DNA of 64,000 bases, taken from Candidatus Krumholzibacteriota bacterium. GTDB lineage: Bacteria; Krumholzibacteriota; Krumholzibacteriia; LZORAL124-64-63. A program made the position numbers and the translations under genes. Below, piece by piece: positions 24,638 to 34,296 of the stretch; the stretch's first letter is position 1; every line of letters starts with the position of its first letter. The notes beneath the pieces were generated by a model. The model did no database searches. It saw only the letters and a list, made by a program, of their open reading frames with translations, and was not told the origin of the DNA. The stretch lies in contig JAKLEB010000002.1 of NCBI GenBank assembly GCA_022711765.1, forward strand, positions 1,056,620-1,120,619, written 5' to 3'.

Positions 24638-26065
24638 TTGGCATACGCGTCGCAGACCGCCGTTCACGAGAAGAAGAGCGCGGCGCTGAGCTCGGTCGTG
24701 GCGGCCGTGTTCCTGACGGTCATGAAAGCCGTCGTCGGGGTCATGACCGGCAGCCTGGGTCTGCTGGCCGAGGCCGCTCACTCGGGCCTCGACCTGGTCG
24801 CCGCCTCGGTCACCTGGTTCGCCGTGCGCTGGTCGGACCAGCCGGCCGACCGCGAGCACCCCTTCGGACACGGCAAGATCGAGAACCTCTCGGCGCTCTT
24901 CGAGACGGTCCTGCTGCTCGGGACGTGCGCCTGGATCGTGTGGGAGGCGGTCCGCCGGCTCGTGCACCGGCACGTCGAGATCGAGACCACGATCTGGGCG
25001 TTCCTGGTGGTCGCGATCTCGATCATCGTCGACGTGCATCGCTCGCGCACGCTCTACGCCGCCGCCCGCAAGCACCACAGCCAGGCTCTCGAGGCCGACG
25101 CGCTCCACTTCTCGACGGACATCTGGAGCTCGGTCGTGGTGTTCGTCGGCCTCGGCCTGGTCGCGGTGAGCAGGGTCCTGGGTCCGCAGTGGTCGTGGCT
25201 CGCGCGCGCTGACGCGGTCGCCGCGCTCGGGGTCGCGATGATCGTGGTCGTGATCAGCGCGCGACTCGGCTGGCGATCGATCGCAGCCCTGCTCGACGCG
25301 GCCCCGGTCGGTCTGGGCGAGCGCATCGGCGACCTGGTCGTGACCGTGCCGGGAGTGCGCAGCGCCACACCGCCGCGGGTGCGCCAGAGCGGCGCCGCCG
25401 TGTTCGTCGACCTCACGATCGCCGTCGACCGCGCGGCCTCGCTGGAGGAAGCCCACCGGATCGCGACCGACGCCCAGGAGGCGATCGAGCGATTCGTGCC
25501 GCGCGCCGACGTCGTGGTGCACGTCGACCCCGTTCGGCCGCAGGACGAACTCCTGCCCGACACGGTCATCGCGATCGCCGCGCGGCTGGGCCTGCGCGCG
25601 CACTCGATCTCCCTGCACGAGGTGCGCGATCAAGCGGTCCTCGACCTGCACGTGGAGCTGCCGGCGCACGTCACCCTGCGCGACGCTCACGACAGCGTCG
25701 ATCGTCTCGAGCGGGCGATCCGCGAGGAGCTGCCGGAGATCCTGACGATCCACACGCACATCGAGCCGGTCGCCCGGCCGGTGGGACAGATCCTGCCTCT
25801 GGATACCGACGCGGCGGGCGAGTGGCGAGAGCGGATCATCGGGCTGACCGCGGGCGTGGCCGGGGTGCGCGGGTGCACCGACTGCCGCCTGAGCGCCGGC
25901 GAGAACGGTCTCGATGTCATTCTCTATTGCCAGGCGAATCCCGAATTGACGGTCGAGGAGGCCCACTCGCTGGCGCACGCGGTCGAGGAGCGGGTCCGCG
26001 CGGCCGTCGGCGTCGTCGGCAGCATGCTCGTCCACATCGAACCCTTCGAGGAGCCGGTTTCCTGA
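24638..26065 (+). CDS. Cation diffusion facilitator with three tandem ZT-dimer-like domains
   Basis: A 475-residue metal exporter. I chose TTG 24638, which follows AGAGGTAGGGG; the upstream in-frame TTG at 24599 has no ribosome site. The CDF membrane domain (about 10-210) has the paired metal-site motifs His-Ser-Gly-Leu-Asp and His-Phe-Ser-Thr-Asp, plus His-Pro-Phe-Gly-His-Gly-Lys. The usual family has one cytoplasmic dimerisation domain and about 300 residues. Here three similar beta-alpha domains follow (about 220-310, 315-390 and 391-475), each ending in Val-(His)-x-(Asp/Glu)-Pro. It would export zinc or iron from the cytoplasm, opposing ZnuABC. The triple tail is unusual and could be extra metal sensing. 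Confidence 0.85.
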   Translation: MAYASQTAVHEKKSAALSSVVAAVFLTVMKAVVGVMTGSLGLLAEAAHSGLDLVAASVTWFAVRWSDQPADREHPFGHGKIENLSALFETVLLLGTCAWIVWEAVRRLVHRHVEIETTIWAFLVVAISIIVDVHRSRTLYAAARKHHSQALEADALHFSTDIWSSVVVFVGLGLVAVSRVLGPQWSWLARADAVAALGVAMIVVVISARLGWRSIAALLDAAPVGLGERIGDLVVTVPGVRSATPPRVRQSGAAVFVDLTIAVDRAASLEEAHRIATDAQEAIERFVPRADVVVHVDPVRPQDELLPDTVIAIAARLGLRAHSISLHEVRDQAVLDLHVELPAHVTLRDAHDSVDRLERAIREELPEILTIHTHIEPVARPVGQILPLDTDAAGEWRERIIGLTAGVAGVRGCTDCRLSAGENGLDVILYCQANPELTVEEAHSLAHAVEERVRAAVGVVGSMLVHIEPFEEPVS

Positions 26066-26108
26066 CGGCACGCGCGCGACGACGGCGCCGCGCCACGGAG
26101 CGAAGCAC

Positions 26109-27059
26109 ATGCAGGTCTGGACCGTCGCGGCGGAGGATGCGCCGCTGCGGCTCGACGCGTGGCTGGCCCGTCGCGGCGGCGCCGGGTCGCGCCGTCGCGC
26201 CGCGACCTGGCTCGAGCGCGGAAAAATCTCCGTCAACGGCGCCGAGGTCGGGCTTGCCGACGCGGCGCGCCGCGTCGCGGCCGGCGACCGCGTGGGCGTC
26301 TGGCTCGATCGCCCGGGATCCGCGAGACCCGTCGATCCTGCCCTCGCCGGCCTGCGCGACGCCCTGCGCATCGTCCACGAGGACCCCGCGATCGTGGTCG
26401 TGGACAAGCCGGCCGGTCTGCTCGTCGAGCCGCGGTCGGACGGACCCGCGACGGAGCCCTCGGTGCTGGACCTGCTGGCGGACGCGTATCGCCGCCTGCC
26501 GCGGGCGCGCGTCTACGTGGTCCACCGCATCGACCGCAACACTAGCGGACTCGTCCTCTTCGCCCGTACGCCGGCGGCGCGGGACGACCTGAAGGCTCAG
26601 TTCAAGCAGCGGACCCCCGAGCGCGTCTACCAGGCGGTCCTGCAGGGTGCGCTCGCGGCGGAGTCGGCCGAGTGGCGCGACGAGCTGGCGTTCGACGCGG
26701 CCGCCGACCGCCAGCGCCGGGCGCACGGCACCGACGCGGGGGCCAAGGAGGCGATCTCGCGGGTGCGCGTGCTCGAGCGCTTCGGCAGCGTCGCCACGCT
26801 GGTCGAGGTCTCGCTGGTCACGGGCAAGCGCAACCAGATCCGCGTGCAGGCCGGCCTGCGGGGCCATCCCCTGGTGGGCGAGCGGCGGTACCGGTTCGGC
26901 GCGGACCGGGAGCCGGCAGGATTGCCGGCGTTCGACCGGCAAGCACTGCACGCCGTGACGCTCGGGTTCCGGCATCCGCAGAGTGGCCGGCCGGTTTCGT
27001 TCACGTCGCCGCTGCCGGACGACCTGGCGAGGCTGTTGCGCTCCCTGCGGCGCCTCTGA
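26109..27059 (+). CDS. RluA-family pseudouridine synthase
   Basis: A 316-residue RNA-modifying enzyme. An S4 RNA-binding domain lies at about 12-75 (Arg-Arg-Ala-Ala-Thr-Trp-Leu-Glu-Arg-Gly-Lys-Ile-Ser-Val-Asn-Gly). The catalytic domain is about 90-310 with His-Arg-Ile-Asp-Arg-Asn-Thr-Ser-Gly; Asp142 is the nucleophile. The later motif Lys-Arg-Asn-Gln-Ile-Arg is also present. Whether it modifies 23S rRNA or tRNA cannot be told. It starts 43 bases after the CDF gene. Confidence 0.9.
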   Translation: MQVWTVAAEDAPLRLDAWLARRGGAGSRRRAATWLERGKISVNGAEVGLADAARRVAAGDRVGVWLDRPGSARPVDPALAGLRDALRIVHEDPAIVVVDKPAGLLVEPRSDGPATEPSVLDLLADAYRRLPRARVYVVHRIDRNTSGLVLFARTPAARDDLKAQFKQRTPERVYQAVLQGALAAESAEWRDELAFDAAADRQRRAHGTDAGAKEAISRVRVLERFGSVATLVEVSLVTGKRNQIRVQAGLRGHPLVGERRYRFGADREPAGLPAFDRQALHAVTLGFRHPQSGRPVSFTSPLPDDLARLLRSLRRL

Positions 27060-27078
27060 GACCGGCGGTTCGCGCGCC

Positions 27079-27108
27079 TTGCTCCGCCGTCGGCGCGATC
27101 CGTATACT
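27079..27108 (+). promoter_or_regulatory. Promoter before the secreted propeller protein
   Basis: TTGCTC (27079-27084), 18 bases, TATACT (27103-27108), about 45 bases before the start codon. This is one of the better sigma70-like matches in the window. Confidence 0.5.
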
Positions 27109-27152
27109 GAAGCACACGCCGCCCTGTCCGTTCGACCTCGGGGGATCGACTC

Positions 27153-29375
27153 ATGCGCGCCCGCCTGCTGCAGTTCTGCGTCGCCCTGACCGCGTTGACC
27201 GCCACGGCCGGCGCCGACCCCGTCCTGCAGACGGTCGGGACGATCGTGACGCCCGCCGCCGTCGACTGGGCGCCGTGGGGCGTGCACACGGTCGCCGTGA
27301 CCGGATTGGACGCGCGACTGGTGCGCTGGCCGGTCGTCGAGCCGGACCGCGCGCAGATCCTGTTCGACCTGCCGGCCGGGCCGTCGGGTCTCGAGGCGTG
27401 GAGCGACTCGGTCTTGATCCGCATCCCGCCGCTGGAGTGCCGCCTGCTGGAGAACGCCGGCGGCGATGCAGCGTCGTACACGATCAAGCCCGCCAACTGG
27501 CATCTGCCCAACGTGACGATCGCCGGCGTCCGGTACCGCATCTTCGTCGATCCCGAGTTCTACCTGCTCGTCTACACGGCGCCGGGGCCGGGCGGAATCC
27601 TCGGCCTGCTCGATTTCGAGGAGACCATCGGCCATTGCGACCACTGGGCGTTCGCGAGCGACCGTGCGGCGCTGAGCAACGCCGACGGCGTCCACATCGT
27701 GAATCTCGAGAGCCCGCAGCTGCCGGTGATCCAGGCGACGATCGATCCGCCGGTGCCGGGCTGGATCGCCGCCGACCTCGCGATGCGCGACCGCGTGCTC
27801 TTCCTGCGCTGGGGCGACCGGATCCAGACCTGGGACCTGGAGCTGCCGCATCTGCCGGTCCTGCTCGACGAGATCGCGTCCGACGCGGACCAGCTCGCGC
27901 TGGGATCGCGTTGGCTCGCGACGTGGCGGGACCAGGACCTGCTCGTCACCGTCCTCGCTGCGGCCGATCCCGCGGCGCTCGCGATCCGCGGCTCGTTCAC
28001 GGCACGCGCGTTGCTGGATCCCGACGACGTGCGCGTCCACGGTGACCGCATCCTGGTGCGGTCGGGCGACGATCTGTCGAGCTGGACCATTCCCGCCGGC
28101 TCGTCGCCGATCGCCGGCGCGGGTGACGCCTGGCCTGTCCTCGCCGGCGGCCTGCTCGCGACGGCTGGTCCCGCGGCGTGGCTGCAGGACGCGGGCCGCC
28201 GCTACGTGATCTCCCTGGGGTACGAGACCGTGACGGCTCTCCAGCGCGGCGCCGGCGCCGCCGGGGGCCTCTGCTCGCTCGAGGCGGACCACGGAACGCT
28301 CTACTACAACGACGAGAGCGCCGGCGTGAGCATCGAGAGCCTCGCCGACCCGTACGAGCCGGTCGTCCTGGCGGTTCTCGACCCCGATCCGCCCGTGATC
28401 GCGGCCGACCCGGCCGGCGACCTGCTCGCGACCACCGACGCGAACGGTCTCGTGCTCTACGACGTGAGCGATCCGGCTGCGCCGGCGCCGGTGGGCGCTC
28501 TCGCACTGGACGGCGCGCCGCGGCGCGTGCTCGTGATCGACCAGACGGCGATCGTCGCCGCCGACCTTGCGTCCGCCTCGAGCCTCGTCCACGTGGTCGA
28601 CCTCGCGGATCCCGCGGCGCCGGTCCTGGTCGCGACCTTCTCCCTCGCGTACGACGCGAACGGCCCATGGTGGGGCGGGCCGATGGTCCGGCGCGGAGAT
28701 CAGGCGCTGATCATGGCGTGGCGCCCCGGCGCGACCGCGAGGCTCGTCGCCGCGACGCTGGTCGTGTCCCTCGCCGACCCCGCCCACCCTCAGGCGAGCT
28801 TCGGCGACGTCACCGCCGATTTCTGGTGCTTCACGCCCGGCGTCGACGAGGACCTCGCGGTCGTCGTCGACGACCTGCCGGCCGAGCTCGTCGGTTGCCA
28901 CGTGAGTTACCGCGGCGCCGAAGTGAACGTGTATCGGTACGCCGGCGACCCCGCCGCCCTGGATCTCCTCGTGACCTGGACCGCGCCCGGCGCGGTCCAC
29001 GAGCTCGCGGCTGCCGGCAACCGACTCCTGGTGCTCACCGCCCAGCGCCTCGACGTGTTGACCCTCTCGGATCCGATCCAGGTCGCCGTTCCCGCGGCGC
29101 CGGCCGCGGCGGCGGTCCGCGCCGTCCCCAATCCGTTCAACCCGCTGACGGCGATCACGCTGGCCTTGCGGCGGGCCGGCGCCGTAACGGTCGACATCCT
29201 GGACGCGCGCGGCGGCCGCGTGCGCACGCTGCGCACCACGGCGACGGCCGGCGAGGCCCGCCTCGAGTGGGACGGGACCGACGACGCCGGGCGAGCCCTG
29301 CCGAGCGGCACCTATCTGCTGCGGCTCTCGACGCCGGACGGTCCGCGGACCGCCCGCTGCACGCTCGTCCGCTGA
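27153..29375 (+). CDS. Secreted beta-propeller-like protein with sorting domain
   Basis: A 740-residue exported protein; ATG 27153 opens a signal peptide of about 20 residues. The body has repeated segments of the LVIVD/propeller type (for example ... YDVSDPAAPAPVGALALDG ... VVDLADPAAPVLVATF), each describing one blade. The C terminus begins PNPFNPLTA and continues as a FlgD-like domain ending in Cys-Thr-Leu-Val-Arg. No catalytic motif is seen. It is probably a surface protein; ligand unknown. Confidence 0.75.
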   Translation: MRARLLQFCVALTALTATAGADPVLQTVGTIVTPAAVDWAPWGVHTVAVTGLDARLVRWPVVEPDRAQILFDLPAGPSGLEAWSDSVLIRIPPLECRLLENAGGDAASYTIKPANWHLPNVTIAGVRYRIFVDPEFYLLVYTAPGPGGILGLLDFEETIGHCDHWAFASDRAALSNADGVHIVNLESPQLPVIQATIDPPVPGWIAADLAMRDRVLFLRWGDRIQTWDLELPHLPVLLDEIASDADQLALGSRWLATWRDQDLLVTVLAAADPAALAIRGSFTARALLDPDDVRVHGDRILVRSGDDLSSWTIPAGSSPIAGAGDAWPVLAGGLLATAGPAAWLQDAGRRYVISLGYETVTALQRGAGAAGGLCSLEADHGTLYYNDESAGVSIESLADPYEPVVLAVLDPDPPVIAADPAGDLLATTDANGLVLYDVSDPAAPAPVGALALDGAPRRVLVIDQTAIVAADLASASSLVHVVDLADPAAPVLVATFSLAYDANGPWWGGPMVRRGDQALIMAWRPGATARLVAATLVVSLADPAHPQASFGDVTADFWCFTPGVDEDLAVVVDDLPAELVGCHVSYRGAEVNVYRYAGDPAALDLLVTWTAPGAVHELAAAGNRLLVLTAQRLDVLTLSDPIQVAVPAAPAAAAVRAVPNPFNPLTAITLALRRAGAVTVDILDARGGRVRTLRTTATAGEARLEWDGTDDAGRALPSGTYLLRLSTPDGPRTARCTLVR

Positions 29376-29492
29376 ATCTTGCCTGGGCTCCCGGCGGCGT
29401 CCACCGTACACTCCCCCAGGGCGGCGAAGCGACCGGCGGCGCCGACGAGGACGTGTCGGACCGTGCGGTCCGGCGGCACGCGAAGGACGGGC

Positions 29493-31643
29493 ATGGACGA
29501 CCAAAGGCACGACCCAACGGCCTCGCTGGGCCTCGCCGACCTCTTCCCGGTTCCCACGCTGGAGCAATGGCACGCCGAGTGCCTGCGCCTGCTCGACGGG
29601 ATCCCCTTCGAGAAGCAGATGCTGACGCCGACCTACGAGGGGATCACCCTGCGTCCGCTCTACACGCGCGCGGACCTCGCGGGACTTCCCCACCTGGACA
29701 GTCGGCCCGGCTGCGCGCCCTACGTGCGCGGCGGCCTGCCGCTCGGCTACCGCGAGCGGCCCTGGGAGGTCGCACAGGAGCTGCCGTATCCGACCTGCGA
29801 GGAGTTCGGCAAGGCGTTGCGCCACGACCTCGCGGTCGGCCAGACCGCGGTCGTCCTCGTCATCGATCGCGCCGGCCAGGCGGGACTGGATCCCGACCTG
29901 GCCCGGCCCGAACAGGTCGGCAGCGGTGGGACCTCGATCGCCGCCCTCGACGAGCTGGACCTGGCGCTCGCTGGCGTCGACCTCGCGCAGGTTCCGCTTT
30001 ACCTCGAATCCGGCTCGGCGGCGCTCGCCTACGCGGCGATGCTGGTGGCGTTGGCGAGCCGGCGCGGCGTCGAGCCCAGCCGGTTGCGCGGCAGCATCGG
30101 GTTCGATCCCCTGGCCGGCCTGGCCGAGCTCGGCCGCGTGCCCGTGCGGCTCGCGCAGGCCTACGACGAGCTGGCCGTCCTGACCGACTGGGCCGCCGCG
30201 CAGGCGCCCGATCTCGCGACGCTCGCCGTTCGCGGCCACGTCTATCACGACGGCGGCGCGAGCGCGGTCCAGGAACTGGGCGTGGCGCTCGCGGTCGCGG
30301 TCCACCACCTGCGCGAGCTGGAACAGCGCGGTCTGCCGATCGAGCTCGTGGCGCCGCGCGTGCGCTGCGAGCTCTCGGTGGGCACCCACTTCTTCATGGA
30401 GATCGCGCGCCTGCGCGCGGCTCGCCTCGTGTGGGCGCGGATCGTCGGCGCGGCGGGCGGCGACGACCGGGCCCAGCGCCTCGTGATCGGCGCGCGGACG
30501 AGCCGCTTCACCAAGTCCGCGCTCGACCCGCACGTGAACCTCCTGCGCGCGACGACCGAGGCCATGGCCGCGATCCTCGGCCAGGTCGACAGCCTGCACG
30601 TGTCGCCGTTCGACGAGCCGCTCGGCCTGCCCGACGAGTTCAGTCGCCGGCTGGCGCGCAACACGCAGCTCGTCCTGCGCGACGAGAGCCACCTCGACCT
30701 GGTCGTCGACCCCGCCGGCGGCAGCTGGTTCGTCGAGGCGCTCACCGGCGAGGTCGCCGCGGCGGCCTGGCGCGTCTTCCAGGAGATCGAGGCCGCGGGC
30801 GGCGCGCCGGCGGCGTTCCAGGCGGGCACGATCCAGGCGCGGATCGCCGCGACGGCCGCCGAGCGACGGCGCAATCTCGCCCAGCGACGGGACGTCCTGA
30901 TTGGCACCAACCAGTACCCTGACGCCGGCGAGACTCCGCTGCCGTTGCGCCCGGTCGACCGGGCCGCGCTGCAGGCGACCCGCGCGAAGGCAGTCCAGGC
31001 TCTGCGCAGCGCCGGCGATCCGGCCGCCCGGCAAGCTGCGCTCGCCCATCTGGCGAAGGTCCGCGCGCGCGGGGGCCAGCGGGTCTTCACGGCGCTCGTC
31101 GACGCCGCCGCGGCCGGCGCCACCGTGGGCGACCTGTGCCGGGCGCTCCACCACGAGGCCGACCCGCGGCTGCAGGTCGAGCTGATCTCGCCCTGGCGCG
31201 CCGCCGCGATGTTCGAACGGCTGCGCGCCGCGGTCGCCGCTCACGCCGACCGGGCGGCGGTCACCGTGTTCTTCGCGAACCTCGGCGACGTCGCGCGCTA
31301 CATGCCGCGCCTCGATTTCGCGCGCGGCTTCTTCCAGGTCGGCGGCTTCGCGACGCTGGCCGACGGCCGGTACGAGACACCGGCCGCCGCGGCCGCCGGC
31401 TTCGCGGCCGGCGGCGCCCGGACGGCCGTGATCGTGGGTCTCGACGAGACGTACGCGGCGCTGGCGGCCGACACGGCCCGCGCGCTCAAGGCGGCCGGCG
31501 CCGAGACGGTCGTGGTGGCAGGGCAGCCCGGAGACCTCGTCGCGAGCCTCGACGCCGCCGGGGTCGATCAGTACATCCACGTCCGCGCCGATGCCCACGC
31601 CGTCCTGAGCGACCTCGCGCGAAGCAAGGGGGTCGAGCTGTGA
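29493..31643 (+). CDS. mutA: Methylmalonyl-CoA mutase small (beta) subunit
   Basis: A 716-residue protein; ATG 29493 follows AAGGA. The TIM-barrel domain (about 20-500) keeps the family sequence ([20 protein letters not shown], then [13 protein letters not shown] and [13 protein letters not shown]). The C-terminal cobalamin-fold domain (about 560-716) lacks the Asp-x-His-x-x-Gly cobalt-ligand motif, as expected of the non-catalytic subunit. It pairs with MutB to interconvert methylmalonyl-CoA and succinyl-CoA. The mutB start lies inside its last codons. Confidence 0.92.
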   Translation: MDDQRHDPTASLGLADLFPVPTLEQWHAECLRLLDGIPFEKQMLTPTYEGITLRPLYTRADLAGLPHLDSRPGCAPYVRGGLPLGYRERPWEVAQELPYPTCEEFGKALRHDLAVGQTAVVLVIDRAGQAGLDPDLARPEQVGSGGTSIAALDELDLALAGVDLAQVPLYLESGSAALAYAAMLVALASRRGVEPSRLRGSIGFDPLAGLAELGRVPVRLAQAYDELAVLTDWAAAQAPDLATLAVRGHVYHDGGASAVQELGVALAVAVHHLRELEQRGLPIELVAPRVRCELSVGTHFFMEIARLRAARLVWARIVGAAGGDDRAQRLVIGARTSRFTKSALDPHVNLLRATTEAMAAILGQVDSLHVSPFDEPLGLPDEFSRRLARNTQLVLRDESHLDLVVDPAGGSWFVEALTGEVAAAAWRVFQEIEAAGGAPAAFQAGTIQARIAATAAERRRNLAQRRDVLIGTNQYPDAGETPLPLRPVDRAALQATRAKAVQALRSAGDPAARQAALAHLAKVRARGGQRVFTALVDAAAAGATVGDLCRALHHEADPRLQVELISPWRAAAMFERLRAAVAAHADRAAVTVFFANLGDVARYMPRLDFARGFFQVGGFATLADGRYETPAAAAAGFAAGGARTAVIVGLDETYAALAADTARALKAAGAETVVVAGQPGDLVASLDAAGVDQYIHVRADAHAVLSDLARSKGVEL

Positions 31644-33820
31644 GCCGGATTCCCGACTTCACGAAGGTCCCGTTCGCGGCGGAGGCGGCCGGCGGCGGCG
31701 CCGCGCCAGGAGATCGGGCGCGACCTGGCGGAGATGCGGACGTCGCGCGAGCCTGGTGCACCAACGAGCAGATCGACGTGTGTCCGGTCTACACCCGCGA
31801 CGATTACGCGGGCCTCGAGCACCTCGACTACACGGCCGGCCTGCCGCCGTTCCTGCGAGGCCCTTACGCCACGATGTACGCGCTGCAGCCGTGGACCGTG
31901 CGGCAGTACGCCGGATTCTCGACCGCCGAGGAATCCAACGCCTTCTACCGGCGCAACCTCGCCGCCGGCCAGAAAGGCCTCTCCGTCGCGTTCGACCTCG
32001 CCACGCACCGCGGCTACGACAGCGATCACCCGCGCGTCGTCGGGGACGTGGGCAAGGCCGGGGTGGCGATCGATTCGGTCCTCGACATGAAGCTCCTGTT
32101 CGACGGCATCCCGCTCGATCGGATGTCGGTGTCGATGACCATGAATGGAGCGGTCCTGCCGATCATGGCGTTCTACGTCGTGGCGGCGCTCGAGCAGGGC
32201 GCCACGCTGGACCGGCTCGCCGGCACGATCCAGAACGACATCCTCAAGGAGTACATGGTCCGCAATACCTACATCTATCCACCCGAATTCTCGATGCGGA
32301 TCATCGGCGACATCTTCGCGTACACGGCCCGGCACCTGCCGCGGTTCAATTCGATCTCGATCTCGGGCTACCACATGCAGGAAGCCGGCGCGACCGCCGA
32401 TCTCGAACTCGCGTACACGCTCGCCGACGGCCTGGAGTACGTGCGTACGGGGATCGCCGCCGGCCTCGCGATCGACGCCTTCGCGCCTCGCCTCTCGTTC
32501 TTCTGGGGCGAGGGCATGAACTACTTCATGGAGATCGCGAAGCTGCGCGCGGGCCGCGTGCTCTGGGCGGCGCTGCTCAAGCCGTTCGCGCCGCAGAATC
32601 CCAAGTCGCTGGCGCTGCGCACGCACAGCCAGACTTCGGGCTGGTCCCTCGCCGCGCAGGACCCGTTCAACAACGTGGCGCGGACGTGCGTGGAAGCGAT
32701 GGCCGCGGTGCTCGGCCACACCCAGTCCCTCCACACCAATGCACTCGACGAGGCGATCGCCCTGCCGACCGACTTCTCGGCGCGCATCGCCCGCAACACG
32801 CAGCTGTACCTGCGGGACGAGACCCGGATCTGCCGGGTGGTCGATCCCTGGGGCGGCAGCTACTATCTGGAGAGCCTCACCGGCGCCCTGCTCCGGCGCG
32901 CGTGGGGCCACATCCAGGAGGTGGAGAAACTCGGCGGCATGGCGCGGGCGATCGCCTCGGGGCTGCCGAAGCTGCGGATCGAAGCCGCGGCGGCGCGGCG
33001 CCAGGCCCGCATCGACAGCGGCCAGGAGACGATCGTCGGCGTGAACCGGTATCGGCTCGACCGCGAGGATCCGCTGCCCATCCTCGAGGTCGACAACACC
33101 GAGGTGCGGCGGCGGCAGATCGCGCGCCTCGCGACCTTGAAGGCCGAGCGCGACGGGGCGGCCGTGGCGGCGACCTTGGATGCCCTGACGCGGTGCGCGG
33201 AGACCGGCGAGGGCAATCTGCTGGAGGCTGCGATCGAGGCGGCCCGGGCCCGCGCCACCCTGGGCGAGATCTCGGCGGCCTGCGAGACGGTGGTGGGCCG
33301 GCACCGCGCGGAGACCAGGACCATCACTGGCGTCTACGGCGCCGAATACGGCAAGGAGGGCGAGGTGGCCGACGTCCAGGCGATGATCGAGGCGTTCACG
33401 CTGCGCGAGGGGCGGCGTCCCCGCATCCTGATCGCCAAGATGGGGCAGGACGGCCACGACCGCGGCGCCAAGGTGGTCGCGACCGCCTACGCCGACCTGG
33501 GCTTCGACGTGGACGTGGGACCGCTGTTCCAGACGCCGGAGGAGACGGCCCGCCAGGCCGTCGAGAACGACGTGCACATCGTCGGCATGTCATCGCTCGC
33601 CGGCGGACACAAGACGCTGCTGCCGCAGCTGGTCACCGAGCTGAAGAAGCTCGGCCGCGAGGACATCCTGGTCGTCGTGGGCGGCGTCGTTCCGCCGCAA
33701 GATCGCGCGTTCCTCGAGCGCCACGGCGCCGCCGCGGTCTTCGGACCGGGGACCGTGATCCCGGAGGCGGCGCGGGTCATCCTGCAGGAGCTGAACCGGC
33801 GGCTCGGGTACGGCGAGTAG
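31640..33820 (+). CDS. mutB: Methylmalonyl-CoA mutase large (alpha) subunit
   Basis: A 726-residue protein with GTG start at 31640 overlapping the mutA stop by four bases. The opening [11 protein letters not shown] is the standard MutB N terminus and fixes this start. The substrate-binding barrel includes [20 protein letters not shown] and [11 protein letters not shown]. The B12 domain carries Asp-Gly-His-Asp-Arg-Gly; His606 is the cobalt ligand. It uses adenosylcobalamin in propionate or branched-chain degradation or in making propionate from succinate. No epimerase or MeaB chaperone gene is in the window. Confidence 0.95.
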   Translation: MSRIPDFTKVPFAAEAAGGGAAPGDRARPGGDADVARAWCTNEQIDVCPVYTRDDYAGLEHLDYTAGLPPFLRGPYATMYALQPWTVRQYAGFSTAEESNAFYRRNLAAGQKGLSVAFDLATHRGYDSDHPRVVGDVGKAGVAIDSVLDMKLLFDGIPLDRMSVSMTMNGAVLPIMAFYVVAALEQGATLDRLAGTIQNDILKEYMVRNTYIYPPEFSMRIIGDIFAYTARHLPRFNSISISGYHMQEAGATADLELAYTLADGLEYVRTGIAAGLAIDAFAPRLSFFWGEGMNYFMEIAKLRAGRVLWAALLKPFAPQNPKSLALRTHSQTSGWSLAAQDPFNNVARTCVEAMAAVLGHTQSLHTNALDEAIALPTDFSARIARNTQLYLRDETRICRVVDPWGGSYYLESLTGALLRRAWGHIQEVEKLGGMARAIASGLPKLRIEAAAARRQARIDSGQETIVGVNRYRLDREDPLPILEVDNTEVRRRQIARLATLKAERDGAAVAATLDALTRCAETGEGNLLEAAIEAARARATLGEISAACETVVGRHRAETRTITGVYGAEYGKEGEVADVQAMIEAFTLREGRRPRILIAKMGQDGHDRGAKVVATAYADLGFDVDVGPLFQTPEETARQAVENDVHIVGMSSLAGGHKTLLPQLVTELKKLGREDILVVVGGVVPPQDRAFLERHGAAAVFGPGTVIPEAARVILQELNRRLGYGE

Positions 33821-33850
33821 CGGGATCCGGCGCGGCCGCCGTCGGCGCAC

Positions 33851-34102
33851 TCAGGGCTTGTCGGGACGTCGCCGGAAGCGCGGCGCGAGCGACGCCACGA
33901 GCACCGCCCAGCCCCAGATCAGGACCCCGAGCACGAGGCCGGTGCCGATGAAGGAGAACGGGGCCGTGTTGGCCTGGAAGCTGGAGAGCCACTGCTGCGG
34001 CACGTTGGACAGGAACAGCCGGTGGAAGATGATCCCGAAGATCACACCGAGGGCGAGGCTACCGATCAGGGTCAACAGCAGGCCCAAGCGCAGACGACTC
34101 AT
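33851..34102 (-). CDS. Small two-helix membrane protein
   Basis: An 83-residue protein; ATG 34102 follows GGAGG. Two hydrophobic helices (about 6-28 and 48-70) with an Arg-rich C-terminal tail (Arg-Phe-Arg-Arg-Arg-Pro). The loop between is about 20 residues. No family recognised. It lies alone between mutB and the divergent transporter gene. Confidence 0.6.
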   Translation of the reverse strand: MSRLRLGLLLTLIGSLALGVIFGIIFHRLFLSNVPQQWLSSFQANTAPFSFIGTGLVLGVLIWGWAVLVASLAPRFRRRPDKP

Positions 34103-34296
34103 GCGATCACCTCCGGATCGGGTCAGGCGGCCGGGTCGCAGACCTTTCAGGTCGACGGTCCGCGGGCGCCGCGCAGCCAGGCGCCGCGCATCCTAGCACC
34201 TCGCCCCACGGTCGCGCCACTCCTGTCATCCAGGAGCCGCGCGGTCCGCGAACTGCGATCTTGCCAACGAGCAGGGCGTTGGCGACACTTACGCGC

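Noticed and set aside
25917..31598. A 1893-codon open frame on the minus strand
   Set aside because: It lies antisense to several well-recognised genes (pseudouridine synthase, propeller protein, MutA) and has the Arg/Asp/Gly-rich composition of a GC-rich shadow frame.
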